Shown in pieces: positions 44,276 through 53,496 of a stretch of 64,000 nucleotides of DNA (position 1 is the first letter of the stretch; every line of letters starts with the position of its first letter). Under the pieces are notes generated by a model. That model had not been told where the DNA came from, ran no database searches, and was given only the letters and a program-made list of their open reading frames with translations. The stretch is taken from the NCBI GenBank assembly GCA_016699815.1, contig CP065012.1, positions 1,426,001-1,490,000 of the forward strand, given 5' to 3'. This DNA comes from Chitinophagaceae bacterium. Lineage in GTDB: Bacteria > Bacteroidota > Bacteroidia > Chitinophagales > Chitinophagaceae. A program made the position numbers and the translations under genes.

Positions 44276-45901
44276 ATGTACGACATACTACAACTGAACG
44301 ACTTCCTCGTTCCTGAATTGCTTGATATTGCAGAAACACTTAAAATAACCAATGCAAAAAAACTCGGCAAGCAAGACCTCATTTATAAAATTCTTGACAA
44401 ACAAGCTATTATGACAGCAGAGAAAAAAAACAACGACGGTGAAAAACCAAAGCGCAAACGCATCGTAAAAACGGCAACATCCAATGGCATTGAAGAAGCA
44501 GAAGTAATGCAGGAAGCGCCTTCTAAAAAAGAAGCACTGCCGCAAAGAGGCAAAAAAACAGAAATAACTGAGAAGAAAAATGCAAAGCCAAAAAAAGAAT
44601 TTGCGCCTGAGCTGCCCTTATCGGAAGACGAAGAGTTGCAACCCATCTCCAGCGAACAAACAACCGTACCCGCTGCCATTGCGCAAATGCTGCAGGCAGA
44701 AGATACACAACAGGAAGATGTAGAAGAAGCCCCGATACAACCCAAAGAATATAAACAACAAAAACCTCCTGTTTTTAATATAGAATTTGATGGCGTTGTA
44801 CTGGGTGAAGGTGTTTTGGAAATGATGCCCGATGGATATGGGTTTTTACGCAGCAGCGATTACAATTACCTCAGCAGCCCTGATGATATTTATGTTTCCC
44901 CGTCGCAAATAAAATTATTTGGTTTAAAAACTGGCGATACGGTTGATGGTTCCGTGCGTCCGCCAAAAGAAGGCGAAAAATATTTTGCCCTTTTAAAAGT
45001 TGAAACCATCAATGGTAAAACGCCGGAAGAAGTTAGGGACCGTGTGCCTTTTGATTATTTAACGCCATTGTTTCCGTTTGAAAAGCTGGAACTTACTACA
45101 AGGGCAGATAATTTCAGCACCAGGATAATGGATTTATTTACTCCAATAGGCAAGGGCCAGCGTGGCCTTATTGTGGCACAGCCCAAAACCGGTAAAACCA
45201 TGTTGCTGAAAGAAGTGGCCAATGCCATTGCCGAAAACCACCCTGAATGTTACCTGATGGTAGTGCTGGTTGATGAAAGGCCGGAAGAAGTAACCGATAT
45301 GGAACGAAGTGTAAAAGCAGAAGTAATTGCATCCACATTTGATGAGCCTGCAGAAAAGCATGTAAAAGTTTCTACCATTGCTTTGCAAAAAGCCAAGCGC
45401 CTTGTGGAGTGTGGTCATGATGTGGTGATTTTACTTGATTCTATTACCCGATTGGCACGTGCCCACAATACTGTTGCGCCAAGTAGTGGAAAAGTTTTGA
45501 GTGGCGGTGTAGAAGCAAATGCCATGCAAAAACCTAAACAATTTTTTGGTGCAGCCCGTAAAATTGAAAACGGAGGTTCGCTTACTATTTTGGCAACAGC
45601 GCTTGTAGATACCGGAAGCAAAATGGACGAAGTGATATTTGAAGAATTTAAAGGAACCGGCAACATGGAATTGCAACTTGACCGCAAGTTGAGCAACCGA
45701 AGGATTTACCCGGCAATTGATATAGTATCTTCCAGCACAAGGCGTGACGATTTATTGCTGGACAAAGACACTTTTCAGCGTATGTGGGTATTGCGCAAGC
45801 ATATTGCCGATATGAACTCTGAAGAAGCCATAACCATGTTGCTGAAAAACATGAAAGGCACCAAAAACAATGCAGAGTTTTTAACCAGTATGAACAATTA
45901 A
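44276..45901 (+). CDS. rho: Transcription termination factor Rho
   Basis: Hexameric RNA-dependent ATPase that ends transcription. The N-terminal Rho-N helix domain (LVPELLDIAETLKITNAKKL) is followed by a charged, low-complexity insert of roughly 100 residues (about 55-160), as in many Bacteroidota, then the RNA-binding domain (VLEMMPDGYGFLRSSDYNYL) and the RecA-like motor. Motor motifs are Walker A AQPKTGKT, VDERPEEVTDMERS, ILLDSITRLARAHN and SGGVEANAMQKPKQFFGAAR. 541 residues. Terminator at 45930. Confidence 0.97.
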   Translation: MYDILQLNDFLVPELLDIAETLKITNAKKLGKQDLIYKILDKQAIMTAEKKNNDGEKPKRKRIVKTATSNGIEEAEVMQEAPSKKEALPQRGKKTEITEKKNAKPKKEFAPELPLSEDEELQPISSEQTTVPAAIAQMLQAEDTQQEDVEEAPIQPKEYKQQKPPVFNIEFDGVVLGEGVLEMMPDGYGFLRSSDYNYLSSPDDIYVSPSQIKLFGLKTGDTVDGSVRPPKEGEKYFALLKVETINGKTPEEVRDRVPFDYLTPLFPFEKLELTTRADNFSTRIMDLFTPIGKGQRGLIVAQPKTGKTMLLKEVANAIAENHPECYLMVVLVDERPEEVTDMERSVKAEVIASTFDEPAEKHVKVSTIALQKAKRLVECGHDVVILLDSITRLARAHNTVAPSSGKVLSGGVEANAMQKPKQFFGAARKIENGGSLTILATALVDTGSKMDEVIFEEFKGTGNMELQLDRKLSNRRIYPAIDIVSSSTRRDDLLLDKDTFQRMWVLRKHIADMNSEEAITMLLKNMKGTKNNAEFLTSMNN

Positions 45902-45929
45902 ATTTACAGATAAAAATTAATGCTTATAG

Positions 45930-45957
45930 CCGCTGTTTACCAGCGGTTTTTTATTTT
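45930..45957 (+). terminator. Intrinsic terminator after rho
   Basis: CCGCTG (45930-45935), loop TTTAC, CAGCGG (45941-45946), then TTTTTTATTTT. Confidence 0.88.
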
Positions 45958-46025
45958 ATAAAAAATACCTGCCCTTTCCAATAAAGCGCCATTTTTTTCG
46001 TTGATAATTATTCAAAACAACAGTA

Positions 46026-47288
46026 ATGCCCGGTAGATATTTTTTGTTTTTTTTGCTTCTCTTTAGTACAAAACTTCATGCACAGGATATTACCGGGTTG
46101 TGGAAAGGCAGGCTTTATAACGACAGTACAAAAATGTACTACAAATACGAAATTGGTATCAGCGAAGAAAAAGGAAAGCTATCGGGCTTTTCCCATACCT
46201 GGTTTATATTAAACGATACCCAGTATTTTGGAATAAAAGAGGTTAAAATAAAAAGAAAAGATGGAAAAATAATAGTTGAAGACGACAAACTCATTTCCAA
46301 CAATTACCCGGTAGCGCCGGCAAAGCATATACGACAATTAAATGTATTGACATTAACGGTGGAAGACAGCATTATGAAACTCACCGGGCCTTTTGCCACC
46401 AACCGCACCAAAGAATGGGCGCCGCTCACCGGCCATATTGAATTACAAAGAAAAAATGATTTTTGGAACTCCTCACTTGTGCCACATTTGGCAGAATTAA
46501 AGCTGGAAAACAAATTAATATTTGTAAAACAAGAAAAAGAAAAACAACAATTTTTAGCAAAAGTAGAGTTAAGGAAAAAAGAAGAATTGGAAAGCCTTGC
46601 ATTTAATCAAAAGAAAATTGAAGCGGTATATGCACCCAACCCTGCAGAAGAAATGGAAACAAATGAAAAAGTTTTAAGCATAGAAAAAAATACAGGCAAA
46701 AAGGAACTGATTGAAAAGCAAACTACAACCACAAAAGAAATTGCTCAGCTAAAAGCAAAGAAAATAAAAATCAACACTGAAAAAATAAAACCTGTTTTAC
46801 CTGAAGAAAACAAGGAAATAGCGCTAAGCGAAACTACAAAGCAGGAACCTTCTGCAATTGGGCAAAATCCATCAGCCCAAATAAAGAAAAAAGAAACAAA
46901 ACCATTGACTGCGCCGGCTACCCAGGCTGCTGCTCAGCTTAAAGAACGGGCGCTGGAAATTCAACAAACGGTTTCGTTTACATCAGACAGTTTAAGGCTT
47001 TCGTTATATGACAATGGCGAGGTAGATGGCGATACAGTAACTGTTGTAATGAACGGGCAAATATTTATTGCTAAAGCTGGTTTAAGCACTACTGCCATTA
47101 ACAAAACCATATATATCCCTAAAGAACAGGATACGCTGCAGTTGGTAATGTATGCAGAAACGCTTGGACATATTCCTCCCAATACCGGCTTATTAGTGAT
47201 AAGAGACGGCAAAGAAATGTATGAAGTGCGCTTTAGCGGCGATCTGAAAAAAAATGCCGCAATAATTTTTAAGAGAGAAAAGAAATAA
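46026..47288 (+). CDS. Secreted protein with N- and C-terminal beta domains and a charged linker
   Basis: A 420-residue exported protein. Signal peptide MPGRYFLFFLLLFSTKLHAQ, then a beta domain at 22-140 (DITGLWKGRLYNDSTKMYYK), a lysine/glutamate-rich linker at about 150-310, and a C-terminal beta domain at about 315-418 (VSFTSDSLRLSLYDNGEVDG, DTVTVVMNGQIFIAKAGLST). Domains of the latter type, with DNGxVDGDxVxVxxNG, recur in secreted Bacteroidota proteins. Function unknown. The gene stands alone, converging with the symporter gene 20 bp away. Confidence 0.75.
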   Translation: MPGRYFLFFLLLFSTKLHAQDITGLWKGRLYNDSTKMYYKYEIGISEEKGKLSGFSHTWFILNDTQYFGIKEVKIKRKDGKIIVEDDKLISNNYPVAPAKHIRQLNVLTLTVEDSIMKLTGPFATNRTKEWAPLTGHIELQRKNDFWNSSLVPHLAELKLENKLIFVKQEKEKQQFLAKVELRKKEELESLAFNQKKIEAVYAPNPAEEMETNEKVLSIEKNTGKKELIEKQTTTTKEIAQLKAKKIKINTEKIKPVLPEENKEIALSETTKQEPSAIGQNPSAQIKKKETKPLTAPATQAAAQLKERALEIQQTVSFTSDSLRLSLYDNGEVDGDTVTVVMNGQIFIAKAGLSTTAINKTIYIPKEQDTLQLVMYAETLGHIPPNTGLLVIRDGKEMYEVRFSGDLKKNAAIIFKREKK

Positions 47289-47308
47289 GCAGTGAATGGA
47301 AATCTTAT

Positions 47309-48982
47309 TTACCAAAACCTTATATACAAAGCAGCAAGAATTCCGCAAACTATTAAAGCGCCCACTAAAAATGCCGGTTGCATCTTAAACATTTTTTTAT
47401 CTATCTCCAGGCCCTGTGGTTTTATCCCTTTTTTAATTTCATAAAAACTAATGAGCGCCATTCCTGTAACGCACAATAAAAAAACAATAGCCATCCTGTC
47501 TATAAACGGAATTTCATAAATGCCCTCTGCATTGGGCACGGCAAAGTTTATGGAATATAAAAAAGACAGGTTTACAAACTGGGGCAAAAATTTAAAAAAC
47601 ACCGAAAGTAAAAAACCCCCAATTGTTGCAAACAAGGCCGCATTACTGGTAGTTTTTTTCCAGAAAAAGCCCAGTAAAAACATGGCAAAAATTCCCGGGC
47701 TCACAAAGCCTGTATATTCCTGTATATATTGAAAACCTCCTTTTTTATCAATGCCTAAAAATGGAGCAATAATTACAGCAAGTACCATAGCCACAATAAT
47801 GGTTACCCGGCCAATCCATACCTGCTTCTTTTCATCTGCATTGGGGTTTATATTTTTTTTATAAATATCCAGGGTAAAAATAGTAGCTATGCTGTTGGCT
47901 TTGCCAGCAAGAGAAGCAACTACGGCAGCAGTAAGCGCTGCAAAAGCAAGGCCTTTTAAACCTGGGCCAAGCAGATTGAGTAAAACAGGGTATGCCCTGT
48001 CAGGGTTTAATTCTCCGTTTTGCATCATCTCGGTTTGAAAATTTCCTTGCTGATGTAATACATAGGCCGCAATACCCGGCAACACAACAATTACAGGCAT
48101 TAAAAGTTTTAAGAAAGAGGCAAATAAAATTCCGTTGCGTGCCGTTTTTAAATCGGCGCCAAGCGCCCGCTGCGTAATATACTGGTTGCATCCCCAGTAA
48201 TTTAAATTTACAATCCACATGCCGCCTATTAAAACCGATATGCCTGGCAAATCAATATAATTGGGGTTGGTTTTGTCAAACACCATGTGAAAATGATCGT
48301 TGGCTTTATGGGTAAGAATATTAAAACCGTTAATAACGCCTGTTGTACCAAATTCGTCTGATACCAGGTTTAATGCAAGGTAAGTAGTAATTAAACCGCC
48401 AATAACCAATACCAATACCTGTATTACGTCGGTATAGCCAATTACCTTCATACCGCCAAGCGTAATAATAATAGCAAATGCTGCAAGCAAATACATGCAG
48501 GTTGAAGTTGAAATTCCAGAAATACTGTTTATGGCCAATGCACCTAAATATAAAATTGAAGTAAGGTTTACCAGCACATAAAGCAGGAGCCAGAATACGG
48601 CCATTATCATTGCTACCGTACTATTATAGCGCTTATTGAGGAATTGCGGCATGGTGTAAATTTTATTTTTTAAATACACCGGAATAAAAAATATGGCCAC
48701 CACCATTAGTGTTGCAGCCGCCATCCATTCATAAGTTGCAATAGCCAAACCCATTTTAAATCCGCTTCCACTCATGCCAATAAATTGTTCAGCAGAAATA
48801 TTAGAAGCAATTAAAGATGCCCCAATAGCCCACCAGGTAAGTGAGCCTTCTGCTAAAAAATAGTCATGCGATGCCGAAACAGATTCTTTTTTCTTTTTAC
48901 GGTACACCCACAAACCATAACCAGCTACCATAAAAAAATATATAAAAAATACAATATAGTCGTTGGTGGAAAGGGTGTTCAT
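47309..48982 (-). CDS. Sodium/solute symporter (SSS family, SGLT-like)
   Basis: A 557-residue inner-membrane transporter with about 14 helices. Segments: YFLAEGSLTWWAIGASLIAS then NISAEQFIGMSGSG (sodium-site region), GGLITTYLALNLV, NYWGCNQYITQRALGA, AALTAAVVASLAGKANSIAT and FTLDIYKKNINPNADEKKQV. The sequence fits the vSGLT/sugar branch of the family, suggesting import of a sugar or similar solute coupled to sodium. The substrate cannot be named. No sugar catabolism genes flank it. Confidence 0.9.
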   Translation of the reverse strand: MNTLSTNDYIVFFIYFFMVAGYGLWVYRKKKKESVSASHDYFLAEGSLTWWAIGASLIASNISAEQFIGMSGSGFKMGLAIATYEWMAAATLMVVAIFFIPVYLKNKIYTMPQFLNKRYNSTVAMIMAVFWLLLYVLVNLTSILYLGALAINSISGISTSTCMYLLAAFAIIITLGGMKVIGYTDVIQVLVLVIGGLITTYLALNLVSDEFGTTGVINGFNILTHKANDHFHMVFDKTNPNYIDLPGISVLIGGMWIVNLNYWGCNQYITQRALGADLKTARNGILFASFLKLLMPVIVVLPGIAAYVLHQQGNFQTEMMQNGELNPDRAYPVLLNLLGPGLKGLAFAALTAAVVASLAGKANSIATIFTLDIYKKNINPNADEKKQVWIGRVTIIVAMVLAVIIAPFLGIDKKGGFQYIQEYTGFVSPGIFAMFLLGFFWKKTTSNAALFATIGGFLLSVFFKFLPQFVNLSFLYSINFAVPNAEGIYEIPFIDRMAIVFLLCVTGMALISFYEIKKGIKPQGLEIDKKMFKMQPAFLVGALIVCGILAALYIRFW

Positions 48983-49133
48983 AATAGCAATAATGAAGTT
49001 ACAATTTTGGCAAACAGCTTTTTGACCTCATAAATTTAAGTGTATTATGAATTGTAAAGTCAGCCAAGCAAAAAAATTAAAGAAAGGATAATTGAGGGTA
49101 ATTTTTTTTTATATAATACCGCTATAAAGCAAA

Positions 49134-49574
49134 TCAAAAAATTAAATGCTCCCGGTTTTTAATTTTATCACCTGTCATTTCGGTTACCAGTTGTACAAAT
49201 GGAATAGTTTTGAGCGTTTTTTGCAAAATAGAAAATTCGCCTTCGTCAACATCTTGTCCTTCGGTTTTAACCAGCCATAAAAAATCGAGGTGCTTAAATT
49301 CGGGAAGCAAATATTCTCCATCGTACTGGTTGTTGTACAGGTAATGAAAAGTATTGTTTACAAAAACAGGGTATTCAAAAATAGAAAAAAAATAATCCCT
49401 GTTTTTTTTACGCAATTGAATTTCCAGCAAATTATTGAGCCGTAGGTTTATGCCCAATTGCTGGTTGGCATGCCAACTAAAAATATAATCTTTTACCGGT
49501 GCAACAATCCCCAAAAGCCTGGCATGCTCAAAAAAATGGGTTGTTGCATCATCATTATTTAATTTCAGCTTCAT
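49134..49574 (-). CDS. IPExxxVDY family protein
   Basis: A 146-residue protein of unknown function. The segment LPEFKHLDFLW matches the signature that names the family (I-P-E-x-x-x-V-D-Y), and upstream DYIFSWHANQQLGINLRL fits the family fold. It lies 23 bp downstream of the M28 peptidase gene on the same strand, so they may be co-transcribed. Confidence 0.72.
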   Translation of the reverse strand: MKLKLNNDDATTHFFEHARLLGIVAPVKDYIFSWHANQQLGINLRLNNLLEIQLRKKNRDYFFSIFEYPVFVNNTFHYLYNNQYDGEYLLPEFKHLDFLWLVKTEGQDVDEGEFSILQKTLKTIPFVQLVTEMTGDKIKNREHLIF

Positions 49575-49597
49575 GCGCCGGTAACTTTTTTTGCAAA

Positions 49598-51235
49598 TTA
49601 AAAAGTAAGGTCTAAGGTTAATTCCTCTTTTCCACGCAGGAGTTTTACTTTGGTAGATTGGCCTTTATTGAATTTATTCAAAGCCTGCATATACGTTTGT
49701 ACGTCAGAAACATTATGTTCGCCCAATTGTATGATTACGTCGCCGGTTTTTACACCGGCTTTTTCTGCAGGTCTGTTTTCGCTTACGCCATCTACCAGCA
49801 CACCATTGCCGCTAAATGTATAGTCGGGCATTATGCCCATACTTACTTTAAAACTGCTTTTCCCCATATTCGCTTCTCGGGTTTTTGTAAAAACAAGTTT
49901 ATTTTTATTATCGGTTGTTGCAATTATTGATTGAATATAGGTAACAATGGACCGTATGCCTTTATAATTTATTTTGTTGGCATCATCGCTGGGTTTATGA
50001 TAATCGCTATGGGTGCCGGTAAAGAAAAACAAAACCGGTATATCTTTTCTGTAAAACGATGTATGGTCGCTTGGCCCGCTGCCGCTGCTGTCTATCTTTA
50101 TTTTAAAAAACTTATCATGTTCATTAATTATTTCTCCCCAGGTTGGTGAAGTACCATAGCCGCCAATGGTAATACTATGCGTACTATCGTTTAACCTACC
50201 CAGCATATCCATATTAATCATGTAACTAATAGATTTTAAATCTACTGTTGGGTTTTCAGTAAAATATTTTGAACCGTAAAGGCCCAACTCTTCCCCGGAA
50301 AAAGCAATAAAAAGAAAATTATGTTTTTTATACTCTACTTTTTTATCATTGGCCCATTGGGCTAGTTCAATTAAAGCTGCTGTTCCGCTTGCATTATCAT
50401 CTGCACCATTATGAATCATGGGTGTATGGCCGGTGTATAAAGAGTTTTTATCTTCTCCATATCCAAGATGGTCGTAATGTGCACCCAATACTATGGTGGA
50501 TGCAGCATTGTTATTTATATACCCTATTACGTTGTGGCCAGTACGTTTGCTTAGCCCAGATGATACAACTATTTTTATAGTTTTATCTTCATTATTCTCT
50601 TCAAAAAAAATTTTATATACTGGGTATTTTACATAAACCGCCGGCACAGAGGCAACCTCTAGTTTTGCTTTGGCATCGTATTGCAGGCCATCCTCGGTTG
50701 CCGAAGAATTATAAAAAACCACTGCTTCAATTCCGTCTTTTGCGGCCTCTTTAATTGCGGTTTGTAAATAATCATCCAGGTTAAAATGTGGATTGGTTTT
50801 ACTTTCTTCCATTGCAGCGGCTAAGTCCACTTGCAAAAGGGTTACCTTATATTTTGCCGTTTTGGAAAAAGTATATACAAAACTTCCTGTTTTTGAAAAA
50901 GAAAGCGGGAACCAGTCTTCATACAATTTTAACGGCACACCATTCACAGAAAATTTTGTGTCTTTGGTTAATTTTTTACCATCATTTACTTCAAAAGCCT
51001 GGATAAACGTTCCGTTGTCCCCGGCTGCTTTAAGGCCCGCTTGCTTAAACTTCTTTTCAATGTAGTCATAGGCCAGTTTTTCACCTGCCGTCCCAGTTCT
51101 GCGGCCTTCCAGTTTATCGCTTGCAAGGTATTCTACGTTTGCTTTAATACTTTTAAGTACTGGGTCGTTACTTTTCTTGTTTTGTGCAAAAGAGGTTTGA
51201 TATATTAGTGTAAATACTATTAATATTTTCTTCAT
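49598..51235 (-). CDS. Secreted M28-family metallopeptidase with PDZ domain
   Basis: A 545-residue exported zinc aminopeptidase-like enzyme. Signal peptide MKKILIVFTLIYQTSFAQ, a PA-like insert at about 100-220, and the catalytic core with GAHYDHLGYG, NGADDNASGTAALIELA, FSGEELGLYGSKYF, NMDMLGR and FTGTHSDYHKPSDD, which supply the expected zinc ligands and the catalytic Glu-Glu pair. The C-terminus is a PDZ domain (GVLVDGVSENRPAEKAGVKT, GDVIIQLGEHNV). Peptide degradation in the periplasm or outside is likely. Confidence 0.93.
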   Translation of the reverse strand: MKKILIVFTLIYQTSFAQNKKSNDPVLKSIKANVEYLASDKLEGRRTGTAGEKLAYDYIEKKFKQAGLKAAGDNGTFIQAFEVNDGKKLTKDTKFSVNGVPLKLYEDWFPLSFSKTGSFVYTFSKTAKYKVTLLQVDLAAAMEESKTNPHFNLDDYLQTAIKEAAKDGIEAVVFYNSSATEDGLQYDAKAKLEVASVPAVYVKYPVYKIFFEENNEDKTIKIVVSSGLSKRTGHNVIGYINNNAASTIVLGAHYDHLGYGEDKNSLYTGHTPMIHNGADDNASGTAALIELAQWANDKKVEYKKHNFLFIAFSGEELGLYGSKYFTENPTVDLKSISYMINMDMLGRLNDSTHSITIGGYGTSPTWGEIINEHDKFFKIKIDSSGSGPSDHTSFYRKDIPVLFFFTGTHSDYHKPSDDANKINYKGIRSIVTYIQSIIATTDNKNKLVFTKTREANMGKSSFKVSMGIMPDYTFSGNGVLVDGVSENRPAEKAGVKTGDVIIQLGEHNVSDVQTYMQALNKFNKGQSTKVKLLRGKEELTLDLTF

Positions 51236-51345
51236 GTTTCAATTATTTGCCCAAAGATAGCCAGCAATACCCTTTCCAAATATAAGATTTCCTAAAAAGG
51301 CATTTCCCCTTTCTTATTTCGTAAATTAATATAGTGTACAACACT

Positions 51346-51353
51346 TATTTTTG
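51346..51353 (+). promoter_or_regulatory. Probable Bacteroidetes -7 box before feoB
   Basis: TATTTTTG matches the Bacteroidetes primary sigma factor -7 consensus TAnnTTTG exactly. No good -33 TTTG is seen at the normal spacing. If used, transcription would start near 51360, which rules out the TTG at 51351 as the feoB start. Confidence 0.45.
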
Positions 51354-51374
51354 CCGCCAACTTTTAGGTTTCAT

Positions 51375-53495
51375 TTGACCAGCAAAATTCATATTGTACT
51401 TGTAGGCAATCCCAATAGTGGAAAATCATCACTTTTTAATGTCCTCACCGGGCTAAATCAAAAAGTAGGCAATTTTCCCGGTGTAACGGTTGATAAAAAA
51501 ACCGGAAATACTTCTATTACTTCTACTCTATCGGCACACATTACCGATTTACCTGGCACTTATAGCCTTTACCCAAAAAGAAATGATGAATGGGTAAGTT
51601 ATAAGGTATTAATGCAGCAGGATGCCACTATTAATCCAGATATAATTGTGGTGGTTGCCGATGCAAGCAACCTAAAAAGAAATTTATTGTTTTGTTCGCA
51701 AATTATAGACTTAAAGATACCCGTAGTAATTGCCTTAAGCATGATGGATCTTGCCAAACGCAACAATATACAAATTGACATTAATGGGCTCGAAAGAGAA
51801 TTGGGTGTACCCATAGTACCTGTAAACCCAAGGAAAAACAAAGGTATTGCTGAATTAAAAAAAGCCATTGCCCTTGTGCATGAAAATATTTACCAGTTGC
51901 CTGCCAGGGATTTTATTGATAGCTCGACGCTTGCCGAAACTGCGGTTGCCCGGGTAAAAACTGTAGTAAATGGTATTAGTAATTACGGGGCCATTCATTA
52001 TTTAATTAATCACGAAAACTTTTCACTTTCTGATACCGATCAGGAGGCTATTGAAAATATAGAAGTAGAAAATAAATTTAACCCTACCAAAACACAGGCC
52101 GAAGAAATTATGCTTCGTTATGGACGAATAAAACAGGTAATGCACCAAACCGTTGTAGAAAGCGATCCATTAAAAAAATATCTTTTTTCCGAAAAGCTCG
52201 ACAATATTTTGTTGCACCGTTTTTGGGGTTATGTAATTTTATTACTGGTTTTATTTTTGCTTTTTCAAAGTATTTTTTCATTTGCCCAATATCCTATGAG
52301 CGCTATTGAATGGGGTTTTGGACAGGTTACCGGATGGCTGGGAAATATTTTACCTGCAGGCTGGCTTACCAATTTATTTTTAAATGGTTTTGTGGCCGGC
52401 TTAAGTGGTATTTTAATTTTTGTACCGCAAATTATGATTCTTTTTGGATTAGTAACCATTATTGAAGATTCCGGATATATGGCACGAATCAGCTTCTTAA
52501 CCGATAAACTCATGCGAAAAGCAGGATTAAACGGTAAAAGTATAATGCCCATGATTAGCGGCTTAGCCTGTGCCGTTCCTGCTATTATGAGTGCAAGGAG
52601 CATTGAAAACAAAAAAGAAAGGTTGCTAACCATAATGGTAACACCTCTTATGAGTTGCAGCGCAAGGCTACCGGTTTATACCATTTTAATTGCCCTGGTA
52701 ATACCCAATAAACTTTACCTGGGGTTTTTAAGTTTGCAGGGATTGGTAATGATGGCGCTTTACTTGCTGGGAACCGTTATGGCATTGCTGGTTTCCTGGG
52801 TAATGAAATTTTTTATCCGGTCTGCCGAACGCAGTTTTTTTATTTTGGAATTGCCGGTTTACAGGGAACCAAGGTGGAGGAACATTGTAAATACCATGGT
52901 TCAAAAGGCAAAAATATTTGTGGTAGAAGCCGGTAAAGTAATAATGGTAATTAGCCTTATACTTTGGGTATTGAGCAGTTTTGGCCCACCCAAAAAAATG
53001 CAGGAAATAAAATCTTCTTTTGATAATCAAATTGCGCAACAACCCGATAAAAAAGATGAACTGGAGCATCATTACAAAACTGCACAATTAGAAAATTCTT
53101 ATGCCGGAATTTTGGGCAAAGCAATTGAGCCTGCAATTACACCCCTGGGTTACGATTGGAAAATTGGTATTGCCCTTATTACCTCATTTGCCGCAAGGGA
53201 AGTATTTGTAGGAACTATGGCCACATTATACAGTGTTGGCGATGATGCTTCGGAAAACAGTTTAACGCTTCGGCAAAAAATGGCAATAGCTAAAAGAAGC
53301 GATGGAACAAAAGTGTACACACTGGCTACAGCGCTATCCCTAATGGTATTTTATGTGCTGGCCATGCAATGCATGAGTACGTTGGCTATTGTAAAGAGGG
53401 AAACTAAAAGTTGGAAATGGCCCATTATACAATTTACTTACATGACTGCTCTGGCGTATTTTTTTAGCCTGCTGGTTTATCAATTATTTAAATAA
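51375..53495 (+). CDS. feoB: Ferrous iron transport protein B
   Basis: Inner-membrane Fe(II) importer of about 706 residues. The N-terminal GTPase shows G1 GNPNSGKSSLFN, the G2 region KVGNFPGVTVD, G3 DLPGTYSL and a G4-like SMMD (usually NxxD). The membrane part carries two Gate domains (PMISGLACAVPAIMSARSIE; SFAAREVFVGTM). No ATG exists near the 5' end. The TTG at 51375 gives (M)TSKIHIVLVGN, which fits the family N-terminus best; a TTG at 51351 would lie inside the probable promoter. No feoA is adjacent. Confidence 0.93.
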   Translation: MTSKIHIVLVGNPNSGKSSLFNVLTGLNQKVGNFPGVTVDKKTGNTSITSTLSAHITDLPGTYSLYPKRNDEWVSYKVLMQQDATINPDIIVVVADASNLKRNLLFCSQIIDLKIPVVIALSMMDLAKRNNIQIDINGLERELGVPIVPVNPRKNKGIAELKKAIALVHENIYQLPARDFIDSSTLAETAVARVKTVVNGISNYGAIHYLINHENFSLSDTDQEAIENIEVENKFNPTKTQAEEIMLRYGRIKQVMHQTVVESDPLKKYLFSEKLDNILLHRFWGYVILLLVLFLLFQSIFSFAQYPMSAIEWGFGQVTGWLGNILPAGWLTNLFLNGFVAGLSGILIFVPQIMILFGLVTIIEDSGYMARISFLTDKLMRKAGLNGKSIMPMISGLACAVPAIMSARSIENKKERLLTIMVTPLMSCSARLPVYTILIALVIPNKLYLGFLSLQGLVMMALYLLGTVMALLVSWVMKFFIRSAERSFFILELPVYREPRWRNIVNTMVQKAKIFVVEAGKVIMVISLILWVLSSFGPPKKMQEIKSSFDNQIAQQPDKKDELEHHYKTAQLENSYAGILGKAIEPAITPLGYDWKIGIALITSFAAREVFVGTMATLYSVGDDASENSLTLRQKMAIAKRSDGTKVYTLATALSLMVFYVLAMQCMSTLAIVKRETKSWKWPIIQFTYMTALAYFFSLLVYQLFK

Positions 53496-53496
53496 C

